A stretch of DNA of 64,000 bases, from contig NC_134543.1 of the NCBI RefSeq assembly GCF_050624435.1, positions 124,029,475-124,093,474 on the forward strand, given 5' to 3'. Shown here piece by piece: positions 1 through 11,373 of the stretch. Position 1 is the stretch's first letter. Every line of letters starts with the position of its first letter. Made by a program: the position numbers and the translations under genes. A model generated the notes under the pieces. It searched no databases. It saw only the letters and a program-made list of their open reading frames with translations, and was not told the DNA's origin. This stretch comes from Tenrec ecaudatus. Taxonomy: Eukaryota; Chordata; Mammalia; Afrosoricida; Tenrecidae.

Positions 1-95
1 ATCATCGTATTTAATTTTCACAACATGGGCTACTATTATTATCTCTTTTTGATAGCTGAAACTGAAGCACAGGGAGTATGTCCAGTTCTACAAGA
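1..95 (-). repeat. MIR SINE fragment
   Basis: This matches the reverse complement of the mammal-wide MIR core. A run like ctactattattatctc is followed by a segment resembling 'gaaactgaagcacagggag', the counterpart of the familiar MIR stretch before the tRNA-derived head. It is heavily diverged, as expected for a pre-eutherian repeat, and is cut by the window edge. Confidence 0.55.
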
Positions 96-309
96 ATCTA
101 GAAAGGCATGCCACAGCCCCTTCCTTGCCAAGACTCCCACCATTCTTGACTGGAAATGAAACTTACCTAATGTTTCCTTTGCCGCTCTGGATATTTGATC
201 TTACTTGGGATGAAGTCATACCCTCCAGGAATCTGACAAAAGCTATGAGCCCCTTCCTTGGAAAACGCACATGTTGATAAATTACGTTTCCCACCCATCG
301 GCTTATTTC

Positions 310-500
310 TCCCCCTTAGCCACACGCATTCCAGTTACTGATTGTGGGCTGGTCAATTCCAAAGTACAGGGAACTCCGGAGTGTCCGACTGGAACGCTGG
401 CCCATAGGGTTTTCGGTAGCTGATCACCCCGCATTTCTTCTGAAGCGCCCAAGGGTGGTCTCAAATGCGAACCTTCTGGGTTTTTGCTACCCCAAGGACT
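310..500 (-). repeat. AfroSINE, old diverged copy
   Basis: In reverse orientation the parts run tail to head: a 'cccatagggttttcggtag' segment, then 'gaagcgcccaagggtgg', then 'gaaccttctgggttt'. This matches the older AfroSINE type, a tRNA-derived SINE restricted to Afrotheria. The tail (cattgagtcaatt-like part) is eroded. Confidence 0.6.
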
Positions 501-3090
501 CCCGGTCACCTACATAAAAGGCAATGCATTCCTCTCGGACCCGATGGTGTGTGAGCCTCCGGAACCTTCCTTGCAGCTCGTTGCAAATCCTCAGTTTGCC
601 ATCATTCCTGATGCATAACCTCTTTAAGGGCAGTTAGGAGATCAGATTCCCCTCTTTATCTCTAGCACCCAGCTCAGAGCAGGGCTTGGTATGTGTTATT
701 TGAAGAGATATATGTGGCATCTCTTCTATTGCTCACCTTTAAATAGGTTCTGCTTTGCCCATGTAGCTCTTGAAGTGTTGTGTAAGATTCTGGGCACAAT
801 CATAATTTGGTCTTCCCCGTGTACTTTCCTATGCCCTCTAGCCATGCCAATGGAGACCAGGTGAGCTCTGGGGACAGGCATTGTTGACACCAAAGCAGTA
901 CAGTCCCTATGACCTTGTTTATTAAAATGCTACATTCAACTTCCCTCAGCCCCGTTAGAACAGCTAATGTGATCGCATTGGCTTGCTTCTCAGACTCTCC
1001 AAAGCCAGGCCAGCAGCTTCGCAACCGCCCACCAGTTCAACACCAGGAACGAGCGGTTTAAGAGTATTTTTCATTGCGGTGATAGCTGCTCCTGTAGGCA
1101 GCCCGCAATATCCCCTGTACTATACCTTTAAGGGCGCCCAAGGAGCTCTGTGCTCAAGTGCTCAGCTGCTAACTGAAGGACAGAAGGCCATTCAGCCAGA
1201 AGCTCCCAGCCATCCAGCAGCTCCCTGCGAGAAAAGCCCTGACATTCACTCATTCTCTGCATAGAGGCGCCAGCCTTGGAAACTCTAGGGGTCAGTCCAC
1301 CCTGCCCCGTAGGGTTGCTATGTGGGAATCACACGACACTTGACAGCACACCACAACACCTTCACTCCACGAGGCTCGCCCAAGAGGAAAGAGGCCGTTT
1401 CTGAGCTTTGAGCGAGAATCTTTCAAAAGGACAACCTCTTCAATCATCAACGCTGCTGCTCAGAACTGTCACTGAATCCGTTCTCAAGAGCTCTCGGCAT
1501 GCTGAATCGAAGCTCTTTCCATGAGACAAGCTCTGAGTAACTGTGAGCTTGGGCACATAATTAGTAATGGGCACGGGGCTTGGCAGGATGCCATAAGCTT
1601 CGCAGTCGTTTAACCAGAAGCAAGAATAGAGCCAGTCGTCCCTCCCCGTGGTAATAATTCCTCTATGGGGGACATGTCCTGACCTGGTAAGGGGTGGGCC
1701 CAATGATTTAGTTGCTTTTCCCCATATTCGGCTTTCACCAGTGAAATGACAAATGTGAGTGGGATCAGAGCACACTGAGGCCCAATGAACCAGAGGGAGG
1801 CATCCATTTAATGACTTAAGTGTGCTTTATCTAATGTGAAATGTAGGTCAATTCGCTGTAAATGTATTCATGGGAATGATTTGTCCTCCCTGATTACACG
1901 ACCCACATTGTCAAACTTCCGCCTCGTGTAAACCAGACCACCATCCTGCCCATTCCGCTCCACTCTCCCCGCCCCCACGCAGGATGGCAGGAATCGGGCA
2001 ACCTCCATCAGTGCTTATCCGGGTAGAAAAGACTACCTTGCAAACGACCCAAAGAAGCAAACTGACTTGGGGGCTCTCTATTGCGTCTGTGGTGGAAAAA
2101 CATGAAAGTTTTTCACCCACAGAGAAATTCAGCTCGACCGCTTACTTCCCATCATCCTCTAGGTTCTGCCGGGCACCTGTCACCAGAGAGACACATTCAC
2201 CAGATGCGGCCACCCAGGAACACCGTGTATGAGGTTCAGCGAGCGACTCTTTCTTGACGCTAATTCAATAGGCCCAAAGCAGCAATCTTCCAGGACTTAC
2301 AATTCCCTCACCATTGTCATGTTGTAAAACAGGAATTCGTTCCTGGAACAGGCCAGCACGTGCTGCGCCCCACTAACTTCAGCAGTTGCTGTACCACTCA
2401 GAATAGGAACGTGTTCATTCCTGGGTCCTAGAAGACAGGCACCATACAGCAGTGGGAAGGAAGATTTGAACAAAGGTTAAGAGATATCAACAAGATCTGC
2501 ACTGTGAGAAGAAGAAATGCAGGTGGGCTTTGTTCGAATTAATATAAATGTGCGTTCTGCCAGAGATATGAGAATTCAGTTGTCAAAAATCCCTTTTCTA
2601 CCTTTGAACAAAGAACAAAGGGTACTGTAGACTGCTTCTGCCTTTATGATTTAAGCTTAGGGCTGACTTTTGAAGGAACATATTCAGGGCAATCTTATTT
2701 TGACATTAAGTACTTAGGAAGTAAAGCCAAAAATGTATATAATATGCTTCCTCACGCTAATTTAATTTTCAAAAGCAACCGCAATACAATAGTTGTATGA
2801 TCCTGTAAATTCCAATGAACAGAACTGTCAACTTAGGTTAGATCCCTTCTCCTCATCCTCACGGCACGTCTATTAAAATGTGCATATGGAAAATCCTAGA
2901 GTAACTTCTGAAATGACAGAGAAATGCACTATTAAACTGCCTGGTTTCTGGCTGACCTGGCCTCGGAGTAGACATAAAAGCACCCTTTCTTGGACTAGAA
3001 TTTGATGCTTGAAAAGTGCTTTCACATACACTGTTTTAGCTTATCCTTTCTCGGTCCTGTGATGAGCCACAGAGTTTTATGGTAAGGTAG
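501..3090. other. Single-copy sequence, no gene seen
   Basis: No convincing exon or young repeat is visible. A weak L2-like 3' tail may lie near 640-720 (tagcacccagctcagagcagg). The 2450-3060 part is AT-rich, shows few decayed-repeat signatures, and reads like conserved noncoding DNA, but conservation cannot be judged from one sequence. The short open frames here have no family resemblance. Confidence 0.4.
2601..2622. promoter_or_regulatory. Clustered SOX/TCF-type HMG motifs
   Basis: Two AACAAAG cores lie head to tail (aacaaagaacaaag), preceded by an inverted CTTTG (cctttgaa). HMG-box factors of the SOX and TCF/LEF families bind such cores. Three sites in 22 bp is unusual, but motif matches alone are weak evidence of function. 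Confidence 0.25.
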
Positions 3091-3092
3091 GG

Positions 3093-3400
3093 GAGGGGTG
3101 TCTTAGCTGGTGCTGCCTGAACAGAAATGCCCTAAGTGGGTGGCTGTAAAGAGCAGGAAGTTATTTTCTCACCGTTCTGGAGGCTAAAAGTCCAAAGCAG
3201 GGCCTTGGCCAAGCTGGTTCCGTTGGTGGACCTATCTCCTAGCTGCTGGGGTCAACGCATGGTCCTTGGCATCCTCTTGTTTGTGCATGGGTTCTCACTC
3301 GGTGTTTGTCTTGCCCCTGTGTGTCTCTGTGCCTCCTCTGCTCTTTTCATAACTCAGAAGTCTTTAGGTTTAGGACTCACCCCGATGTGGTCTTTCTTAT
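3093..3400 (-). mobile_element. MLT1-like MaLR LTR fragment
   Basis: The left end, tgtcttagctggtgctgcc, followed by a cctaagtgggtggct-like stretch and 'ttctcaccgttctggaggc', mirrors the reverse complement of the mammal-wide MLT1 LTR 3' end. Similarity fades beyond about 3400. It is an ancient relic with no internal region. Confidence 0.55.
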
Positions 3401-3639
3401 GAACAGAAGAAAAGGAAGAGGTCTAACCAGAAAGGCTGGGACAATACAGCTAAGGTGGGCCTCTTCAGAAGGAACTAGATCCATAAAGGAGACACGCCAT
3501 TTCCAGGGAAGTCATGCAACAAGAGAAGATGGGAGAGAAGTGGTCCTGCCTCTCCCTTCTTCCTGCCCTCAATTCCCTGGCCAGCACCTCCCTTTGCTGG
3601 AGCACAGCTGGCAGCTAGCTGACAAGGGAGCCCGATAGG

Positions 3640-4785
3640 CACAGCCTGTTAGAACCCATCCCTTTGCCCGAGACACACAACAGGGACAGAGTGAGGAATG
3701 GGTCAAAGGCAATGAGGACCAGGTCTGGCATAGTGATTAAATCTCTCTTAGTGTCAAATATGAAATTGAATTCTCGTTGTGTTAAATGTGTAAATAATGT
3801 GGCATCACTGGTTATATCACTAGTCCCAATTTGCAGATGAAGAAATGAAGATTTGCGTTCACTAATCTGTCCCCCAACTATTCAGGTATGAAACATCAAA
3901 GGCAGCACCTGCTGTAGGCAAGGGACAAAATTCCCAACACACGGAACCCAGGAGCAGGAATGGGAATAGAGATACCAAAAGGGTAGCGGGGAAGAGGGTA
4001 GAGATAGGGAGGGAGTGGGGCACCAATCGCAATGAATGGCACATCACCACACACCCCCATCCAGAGGGAAGAGCAACAGAAACCAGAGGGGAAGGGAGAC
4101 AGCGGTTGGTGGGAGATTTGAAAATAATTAACAATCTACAACCTATCAAGGGGCATGAGGATTGTGGGGCAGCGGGGAGGGAAAAAAAGACAGCAGCTAA
4201 GATGGCCTAAGGCTTTAAGACACGTGTATTGAATCCCAGAACTTAAGTGACCCAGCAGATTTCAAGCTCTGTAGTCCCAACCCCTGGAGGGCCATGGGAC
4301 CTTCCGAGCGCCAACCTCCACCTCTTCGTTCAGTTCAGTGGCAATCTAATCAGATATGCATCAGAATTCTGTGGAAGGTTTCATTTTAAGGAAATGATTG
4401 CGTTCAAGGAATAAAATATAAGTGGTCCAGTCCATCATCCGAAAATGACGTAACCAAGCCTCAGAGGCCATCTAAGTCGCCAGGCAACTTCGCTGAGACT
4501 GACCCTCCCATCCTGGCTTCTCATCAAGGCTCCTTCCAAGAAAGCACACAGCATGCATTGTGACCAGATAAGAAAGACCCCAGGGAGGGGACAGAAAGAG
4601 AGACAAGAGACAGGGGAAGGCAGGAGAAAGACCAAGACCAAGCCGAGAAAGACAACCTAAGGGGAAGCGAGAGGAAGAATGTCCCCTTCGCTTGGGGTTG
4701 CTGCTGAAGGCTTTAGGACTGTGCGTGGCTTTGCTCTTGGAACATCTACAAGGACCACTCTGCCTGCAATCTGGCCCGTTCACTG
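3640..4785. other. Single-copy sequence with a possible MIR remnant
   Basis: A MIR-like piece in reverse orientation may lie near 3810-3860 (cagatgaagaaatgaag). The rest shows a purine-rich plus strand (gggag/gaag runs near 3950-4100 and 4570-4680) but no recognisable gene or element. Confidence 0.35.
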
Positions 4786-4787
4786 AG

Positions 4788-5212
4788 GACAGAGAGAGAC
4801 TGTGGACAACAGCCAAGAAGGGGGGATCATCCATCTATCCGTGGATTGGCCAGTGGACACAGGCACGTGTGGTATATCCGCATCATGGAAGTACTGACCA
4901 GCAAAAAGGTGGTACCAATACATGCGTCTGCACCTCAAAAGCATGATGCCGAATGAAAGAAGGTGGAAACAAAAGGCCACGTCTCATTCTGCTCCATTTA
5001 AACGAACTATTCAACATAGACAAATCTGTAAAGCCACGAAGTGGATCAGCGGTTTTCTTAATGACTACAAGCAAGCATGTGACTTCTTTGGGAGGGCGGG
5101 CGATGGAATGTGTTCTGAAACTAGATTGCCATGCTGATTGCATACTCTACTTTGAAAATGAGTGAATTGGGGGATGTGTAAAATATAACTCAACAAAACT
5201 GACTTGAAAAAA
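4788..5212 (+). mobile_element. L1M-type LINE-1 3' UTR relic
   Basis: The order of landmarks matches the 3' UTR of old mammalian LINE-1: a tccatctatccgtgg-like part, 'gtggtatatccgcatcatgg', then aagtactga, 'aaacaaaaggccacg', 'ctccatttaaacgaac', 'gtggatcagcggttttc' and finally a 'gaattgggggatgtg' end. No ORF2 remains. Divergence is high, so this predates the young afrotherian insertions. Confidence 0.6.
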
Positions 5213-5348
5213 AAGATCAACCGTGGCCTGGCTCTAGCAGACTGGCTCTAGCTATGGTCCTAAATCCCAAACTAGCCCCTGTACCCCAACCCCCCCACTC
5301 CCAAAGAAGCCTCCTGAAAGGACAGAAATGCTCAGGTGGGTAAGACCT

Positions 5349-5943
5349 TGTCTAACACAGGGTTCTCTAGAGAAATAAAACCAGATTGCTAATAATTGTA
5401 TATATTAATATAATATTATATATATAATAATTATATACATATATTTATACAGATAGACATAAAACACAAGAAATAAACAGTTAAATTATAAAACAGTACA
5501 AAGGGTTCAGTGCAACTCATTCCCATGAGACAGTTGTGAGACACTGGCAGTCCTCCAAGTCTTGAGGGCCGCCGGGTAGTCCTCTGTAGAGCAATTCAGG
5601 CTATCTGGGCACAGGCAGCAAACAGCAAGGCAGATTACCAACAGTAAGCCAGATGACAGAGTTCCACAGTCCCCATCTCAAGAGATGCAAATTCTAATGG
5701 TGTAGTGAAGCAGGTCTTGAAGGAACCTCAAATTACAGCGACACAGTCCACAAGTTAGGTTTCTCCCAAGTAGTGTAGCTTGCAAACTGAGGCACAGAAC
5801 AAGCAAGGCAGCGCACACTGGTCCGATAATCAAAGAGCAAGAGACACAAAAGGCAAGGCTCGCCGAGCCATGTATCTCTCTGCCATTCAATTAATCCCAT
5901 ATGTGTTTATCGGCCAGGTTGGCACAATAAACTAACTACCTCA
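5349..5943 (-). mobile_element. Solo LTR, subfamily B (ERVL/MaLR-like)
   Basis: It begins tgtctaacacagggttctct and ends ggcacaataaactaactacctca, so it has TG...CA termini in reverse orientation. It aligns throughout with the LTR nested at 12217-12878, sharing gaaat(a/g)aaacc, gggttcag, caactca and gtagtgtagct landmarks. An AT-rich microsatellite-like expansion sits at about 5397-5445. No clean 5-bp target duplication is seen (gacct versus ctacc). Confidence 0.6.
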
Positions 5944-5989
5944 CTACCCTTTCTGAGCTGGCTCCCAAGGGTACCCTAACTCTGCACCC

Positions 5990-6325
5990 AGGCTGCAGTG
6001 CAGAACGGTGCCTTAGTGTTTTCTTTCAGACATGATCACCATGCCTGTCTTCCAAGATTCCTACGGTTAGGTTCAGATGGCCAACCTTATGGCGGGTGGT
6101 CCAGTGTTTATGCCCAAGGGACCTGTTTGTTGCTGTGTGTTGTTGGCTTGGTTTTGATGCCCAATGGCCCCATGTGCCAGAGAAGGACTGCTTCAGGGGG
6201 CTGTAACCTTTGAGAAGTACCTCACCAGGTATTTCCTTCCATGGAGCTACTGGGTGGGTTTTGACCACCAACCTTTCTGCTGGTAACCAGTCCTTTAACT
6301 GTGTCTATCACCAGGGGGCTCCAAA
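5990..6325 (-). repeat. Two old AfroSINE fragments, same orientation
   Basis: The second unit (6125-6325) is the clearer: gatgcccaatggcccc, then 'gggggctgtaacctttg', 'gagctactgggtgggtttt', 'accaacctttctgctgg' and a final caccagggggctcc. The first unit (5990-6120) repeats the head order (cttccaagattcc, ggccaacctta, cccaagggac). Both are old subtypes. Confidence 0.5.
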
Positions 6326-6554
6326 CTCTCTGCGTGCTCCTAGCATCCCTCCAGAGGAAGAAAACCCCAAGAAGCAAGGACTGCAACCACCTTGTCCACT
6401 GTTTCCTCTACAGCGTGAACCTGCCTCGCAGTGGATTCTCAGTCATTTCAAGTATTTGTTGGGGAAAATAAATGAAAACAAACTCTTGGGAACTTTTTAA
6501 AAAGAGAGATGGCCAAAGATAAATGTCACAACTACATATTGGGTACCAGACAGT

Positions 6555-7000
6555 CATGCTCCTGTTATTTCACTTAGTGCTTACAGCATCCTTAAAAGGC
6601 ATTGTCATTGTTGTTGTTCGGTGTCATGGAATTGGTTCTGACCCATAGCGGCCCTGTGCACAGCAGAATGAAACACTGACCACTCCTGCACCATCCACCC
6701 AACTAGTCCTATGCCTGAGTCCATTATTGGAGCCACTGTGCCAACCCTTCTCCTGCAGGGCCTCCTCTTCTCCTGCTGCCCCTCTGCTTTCCCTTCCCCG
6801 GGGGATGGCCTCTCCCGACAACGTGTCCAAAGTCTCTAAGATGAACACTCTGGCCATCTTCTTCCAAGACCTTCTCTGCCAGCACCATGCCTACAAGGCC
6901 CGCATTCTTATGCCACTGTTCAGCTGAAGAAGCGAAGCTCAGAAAGCAAGCTGGCTAAGCGACTGGCTCAAGGTCACTAACTGCTGGAGAGGCTTTTCCA
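6555..7000 (-). repeat. MIR split by an RTE insertion
   Basis: A MIR in reverse orientation starts at about 6555 (tatttcacttagtgcttac, then a tccttaaaaggcatt part). It resumes after the RTE at about 6901 with a cattcttatgccactg part, 'cagctgaagaagcgaagctc' and 'ctggctcaaggtcac'. The two parts abut in the MIR consensus as I remember it, so the RTE landed inside the MIR. Confidence 0.5.
6605..6900 (-). mobile_element. RTE (BovB-like) LINE 3' end
   Basis: It starts with a ttgttgttgtt simple tail and runs through tctgacccatagcggccc, 'acactgaccactcctgc', 'ggagccactgtgccaaccc' and 'cgacaacgtgtccaaag'. It is the reverse complement of the 3' terminus of the afrotherian RTE1 LINE. It is 5'-truncated and has internal indels. 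Confidence 0.65.
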
Positions 7001-7106
7001 GTTGAAGTTTCCTGATGCTAAATTTCCAGAGCTTTCATTCCACTGGCTTTCTCCAAAAATCGACGTGAAGTCTTCTATTTTGTCCTTGAATTATATATTG
7101 CTTTGG

Positions 7107-7268
7107 GGTCCTGGGAGCACAGTGGTAAGCACTCAGCTGTGATCAGGTAGGTGGACAGTTGGGACCCACCACAGATCTGCGGGATAAGGGTGTGGGAGTC
7201 TGCTTGTGTTAAAATGTACAGCCCTGGAAACCCTGTGGGGGCAGCTCAACTTGATAGCAACGGAGTAT
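7107..7268 (+). repeat. AfroSINE copy
   Basis: The head reads gtcctgggagcacagtggt, followed by 'taagcactcagctgtgatc', a diverged box B region, then 'acagccctggaaaccctgtg' and 'gcagctcaac'. The 3' tail is incomplete. Confidence 0.6.
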
Positions 7269-7929
7269 TGTTATAGATTTCTCTGATGGTTGGTATCAAA
7301 CATATATAAAAGAACACATGGGTAAAGTTCAGTGCTTTTAAATAAAAAAAATATGCCAAAATGTCAAAAGCAACCATGAAAGCCAGACAACAAAGAAATA
7401 GAGTTGTCAACAGGGTAAGAGAAATAATCGTTAACCATTAGTTCCTGACACACAAAATGATCTCTTAAAATATAGGCAAAATAAAGATATTTTCAGACAA
7501 ATAAGGTTGCGGTATTGTTGTCCTAAGAGAAGGAGAAAAGGGCACAGTGTATCACAAAAGGTCCCAATCACACAAAAGTCTCCTAATGAAGTGTGGTTTC
7601 ATCTGGTAGAAAATGATTGTAGCAATAATTGAACTAAGAATGACCACATGGAAAGCATGAGCTTTGCTTTATATACACCACTACCTATCCACCCCCATCC
7701 CCAAGTTACATCAAAGTCTCCTATGAAAAGAAAATAGATGACTTGATATTTTACTGGCCAACTTCTAGTTAAACCATACATTCCACCTGACCTACAAGGA
7801 AATATCCCTCCCCCCAAAAAAGCAGAAAAATGAGCTCTGCTGAAAGGAGATTTCGTAGTATGTATTTTTCCAGTTAGGCGAGCATCAAGCAACTTGCTGG
7901 GTTAGTGCACTCAGTGGCGTCTCCTGGGA

Positions 7930-8732
7930 AGGTTCTCTCTGATCATAGTGAATTTTTTCATAAAAGCAATTTCATTCAAACTTCATTCTTTGTGATGGCT
8001 GATTTCAGAGACCAGCGGGCAGCTTTGAAATTTTGTTTCCTGCTTGGGAAAAATGCCACAGAAAGTGTTGTGATGTTGAACACCGCTTACAGGGACAGCG
8101 CTATGGGAAGAACTCAAGTGGATGAGTGGTTTTCTTGTTTCAAAAATGGTGAAATGTCAATTGATGACAAACCTCATTCTGGGCATCCATTAACTTCCTG
8201 AATGGACAAAACTGGTGACTTGTATTTCATATGGAGTTCTTTCCACCAGGTCAGACTGTTAATCAAGCTTTCTATTTAGAAGTTCTGAAAAAATTAGCAT
8301 AATAGTGCGCAATTAAAATATTTGTGGCAGACGGGGGACTGGTTTTGCCACCATGACAATGCACCTGCTCACGCAGCCACCCCAGTGTGCCAGTTTGGGG
8401 CAAAAAAAAAGCTCACATGTCTCTCTTGTCCCCACGCACCTTACTCACCTGACCTTGCTCCATGAAACTTCTTTTTGTTTCCACGAATGAAGAAGGACAT
8501 GAAAGGACACCTATTTGGCAACATAGAAGGGGTGAAGAAAAAATGAGGGAGGTTCTGTCAGCCATCTAAACCCAATGAGTTTGAAAAATGTTTGCAAGAA
8601 TGGAATGGCAGATTTGACAAATACGTTAAGTGTAGTGGAGAGTACTTTGAAGGTGATAAGGTTGTTTTATAAAATAATTTAAATATATAGCTTTGGGGGG
8701 AATCCAGTTTTTTGGGATTCCCCCCCAAACCA
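7930..8732 (+). pseudogene. Decayed mariner transposon with transposase relic
   Basis: A mariner-family (Tc1/mariner DD34D) transposase frame opens at 7995 and runs to a stop at 8199-8201. It encodes MADFRDQRAALKFCF near its start and RTQVDEWFSCFKNGEMSIDD further on, the typical N-terminal helix-turn-helix region. Downstream, other frames show TVNQAFYLEVLKKL (near 8256) and HHDNAPAH-like remains (near 8345), with stops and deletions, so the catalytic half is broken. The right end is a mariner-like terminus (ccagttttttgggattcccc, 8708-8727). No intact left inverted repeat was seen. The copy is non-functional. Confidence 0.8.
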
Positions 8733-8734
8733 TC

Positions 8735-8935
8735 AAACAAGCAAACATCCAACTCAAAGTTGATTCCAACTCAGCGCAACCTTGTAAGTCAAGTTATAAC
8801 TGCCTCTGTGGGTTTCTGACACTATAGTGGGAGTAGAAAGCTTTGTCTTTCTCCGGCAGAGTGACTGCTGTTATCAAATTGCAGACCTTATGTTGTGGTT
8901 AGCTTATATCCACTATGCCACCAGGGCTCCTGGTC
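8735..8935 (-). repeat. AfroSINE copy
   Basis: It lies directly beside the mariner right end. Reverse-orientation landmarks are the 'ccaactcagcgcaacc' tail region, 'ctgcctctgtgggtttctga', 'gggagtagaaagc' and a terminal 'ctatgccaccagggctcc'. Moderately diverged. Confidence 0.7.
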
Positions 8936-8984
8936 ACAGGTAATGAACGTAGGCATCCAAAGGACACTGTGATTGTGTGGCTGT

Positions 8985-9295
8985 TACCACAGGCACTGTG
9001 ATTGCGTGGTTAGCTGCCATCAGGTTCATACCAACTCATCATGACCCCGGGCATGATGGGACAAAAGGCTGCCGATCTGGCACCATCCCCATGCTGCTGG
9101 CAGTTTGGACCACAGTGATCCAGACGGTTTCACCACATCTCGGGAGTGGATCAGCAGGCCTTCCCCCCTAGTCTGTCTTAGTCTGGAAGCTCGGCTGCAA
9201 CCTGTTTGACATGATAGCAACCTAAGCCCCCATTGACAGGTGAAGGCTGTGCATGAGCTGTATTGTCCAGGAATTGAACCTTAGCCTCTGGATGG
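8985..9295 (-). repeat. RTE- or SINE-derived sequence, family unsure
   Basis: It opens with gctgccatcaggttcatacc and 'caactcatcatgaccc', which resemble the shared RTE/AfroSINE tail in reverse. The later part (ctgtcttagtctggaagctc, 'aacctgtttgacatgatagc') resembles a second old SINE-like repeat I cannot name. Confidence 0.35.
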
Positions 9296-9704
9296 AAGGC
9301 AAGAATTCCACAACCAGAATTCTCCCTGCTCGTCTCTCCTCGTTTCTCCTCTCCACATTATCTCTTCTCTTCTCTCCCTTTTCACCTTCTCACCTCCCAC
9401 AAGTAGCTGCTGCTTACAGAAAACAGCCAGCATATTTCTATTATCTCATTTCTTCCTCTCCTGCTACCTCTAGTGCCTTAATAGTTCATTCTTGAATGTT
9501 TGGTTAAAGGATGCTGGTGTAATGGGCTATTTAACACTTGTATTCTTGCTGTAATTGTTGGGTGGAACTCTTACTGTGTGCAAAAGGAGCAGAATGTCAC
9601 CAACCACAATAAGACCCCTGGAGTCACAGACCACTGACAGTCCTCAGGTATTCAGAGCTCTGGTCCAAGGTTCATTTTGTTTCCACCCATACTCATTTCT
9701 ATGA

Positions 9705-10450
9705 GCCCTAGGGAGTAGTGGTTACGAATTGGGCTGCAATCCCAGAGGTCAGCAGTCACTCCTCAGAGAAAGAAGAGGCGTTCCACTCCAGCGTGTCAGT
9801 CTGGGTAGACTAGAGAAACAAATGCAAAAACACGCCTATGTATATGAGGGAGAGGTTTATATACAAGAGCAATTGTGCAGTAAGAAAACATCTCAGTCCA
9901 GTCCAGATTAAGTCCATAAATCTGATGTTAGTCCATATGTCCGATACCAATCTATGAAGTCCTCTTCAGACTCACGAAACACATGCAATGAAGCCAAATG
10001 CAGGACAATCACAAGCCAATGGATAGAAAGTCTTTGGGTCCAGCGGCATTGTAAACATCTCAGCGCTGACAGGGGTCTCTCTGTGGCTTCTTCGGCTTCC
10101 GAAGTCTGGTTGCCTCCATGTGTCTTGTCTTCTGCAATGTCTCCCAGGAAGTGGCAGAGAGAGAGTGTGTGTGTCTCTCCTGCCTCCAAGGAGGAATTCC
10201 CAGATTTCCCAGAATTCTCAGGAGAAGGCCATGCCCAAACAGAGGTCTCATTGGCTATCTCCAGATTAACAGCCTAGATTCCACCCTTACTCTCTTAATC
10301 TTCAAATTGACACCAGATTCGGTGACTTCCGCATCCAGTTAACAGTTACAGTCTCAGAAGTCCACAGGGCCAGTTCTACTCTGTCTTCTATGGTCCCCGT
10401 GAGTCTGAATCCACTCAGTGTCAGTGAGTTTGGTTATATTGGTTATATTG
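9705..10450 (+). repeat. AfroSINE split by an LTR
   Basis: The head is at 9705-9791 (gagccctagggagtagtgg to ttccactccag). The rest is at about 10334-10450 (tccagttaacagttacagtc to cagtgtcagtgagtttgg). The two parts are continuous in the SINE consensus and flank the LTR at 9792-10333, with tccag duplicated. Confidence 0.75.
9792..10333 (-). mobile_element. Solo LTR, subfamily A, 5-bp TSD
   Basis: It starts cgtgtcagtctgggtagac (first base mutated from T) and ends gtgacttccgca. It is flanked by exact tccag copies at 9787-9791 and 10334-10338. A 5-bp duplication fits ERVL/MaLR integrases. Sequence order matches the provirus LTRs at 11778 and 15834: gaaacaaa near the start, then 'gcaatgaagccaaatgcagg' and 'gaattctcaggagaaggcc'. 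Length 542 bp. Confidence 0.8.
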
Positions 10451-11244
10451 GTTTCTAGCAAAAGTACAAGGCTAAGTATCCAGGGTTGGGGAGAAATCAG
10501 ATACCCTTTTTCTCTATTTCATAGTTTATTGCCAATACCAGAATCCTAACCTCCCGGCCCCTGCAATTCCAAAACCATGCCAAGAAAAGTAGTCATATAA
10601 CCAGTCGAGTGTGTATCACAAAACATCTGGGAAAGCCTAGGAGATGATTTATGCAGACTCAGCTGTATCCCATGACATTTTCGCATTGAATGCATGTTTC
10701 TTTGGAGAACAAACCAAGTTTTCTTTCTCCTTCTGCCGTTCGCGTTTAGCCACGGGCAGAACAAAGAGAGAGAACCGGAAGAAGAGGTGACTTCTCCTGA
10801 CTTGACTTTTCTCCATCGCTCTTTTGACTCTCCCAAAGAGCTTCCTCGTGTGGGTGCTCTAAAAAGTCCAAAAATGACCGAGAAGTCATTCAGACCAAGA
10901 AACAGAGAAGGAAGCATCCAAGGCAACTTTTTAAAGCTACTCCATTCTCGGGGCGCCCTTCACAGACTTCTAAAGGCCCCCTTTCTCTTACTGCCTACCC
11001 ACATCACTAGCCTTGCGCCCCAAGGACACTTGATTTTCCTTCTGATTCTTTCATTGCTGGGGTAGGGCATTTAGAGGGGAGCAAAGTATGTGTGTGTGTG
11101 GGGGGGGTGATGCACTGGGAAAGGTTGGTAGTGGGTGCTGTTTAGAGAAGGGTACATGGGGACGGAGCAGGTGAATTAGAAGATGTGTAAGTCCGCTTCC
11201 AAGATAGGCTCATGTCTTTCTCACATTGGCAAGGAGTGACCTGT
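10451..11244. other. Single-copy sequence
   Basis: No gene or clear repeat is seen. The overlapping open frames at about 10546-11065 on both strands lack family resemblance. A short run of G follows a gtgtgtgtg tract near 11092-11107. Confidence 0.35.
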
Positions 11245-11373
11245 ATGACAAATGGTAGAAAGATAAGGCTTTCTCTGCCCATAAAGAGTTATCATTTTGG
11301 AAACCCACGGGGCAGTTTTATTCAGTCCTACAGGATCGCTAACAGTTGCCATCAACTCAATGGCAGTGAATGA
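11245..11373 (+). repeat. AfroSINE 3' part
   Basis: Headless copy: 'agataaggctttctctgccc', 'ataaagagttatcatttt', 'gaaacccacggggcagtttt' and 'caactcaatggcagtgaatg' occur in consensus order. A tgag-rich simple tail follows to about 11412. Confidence 0.65.
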
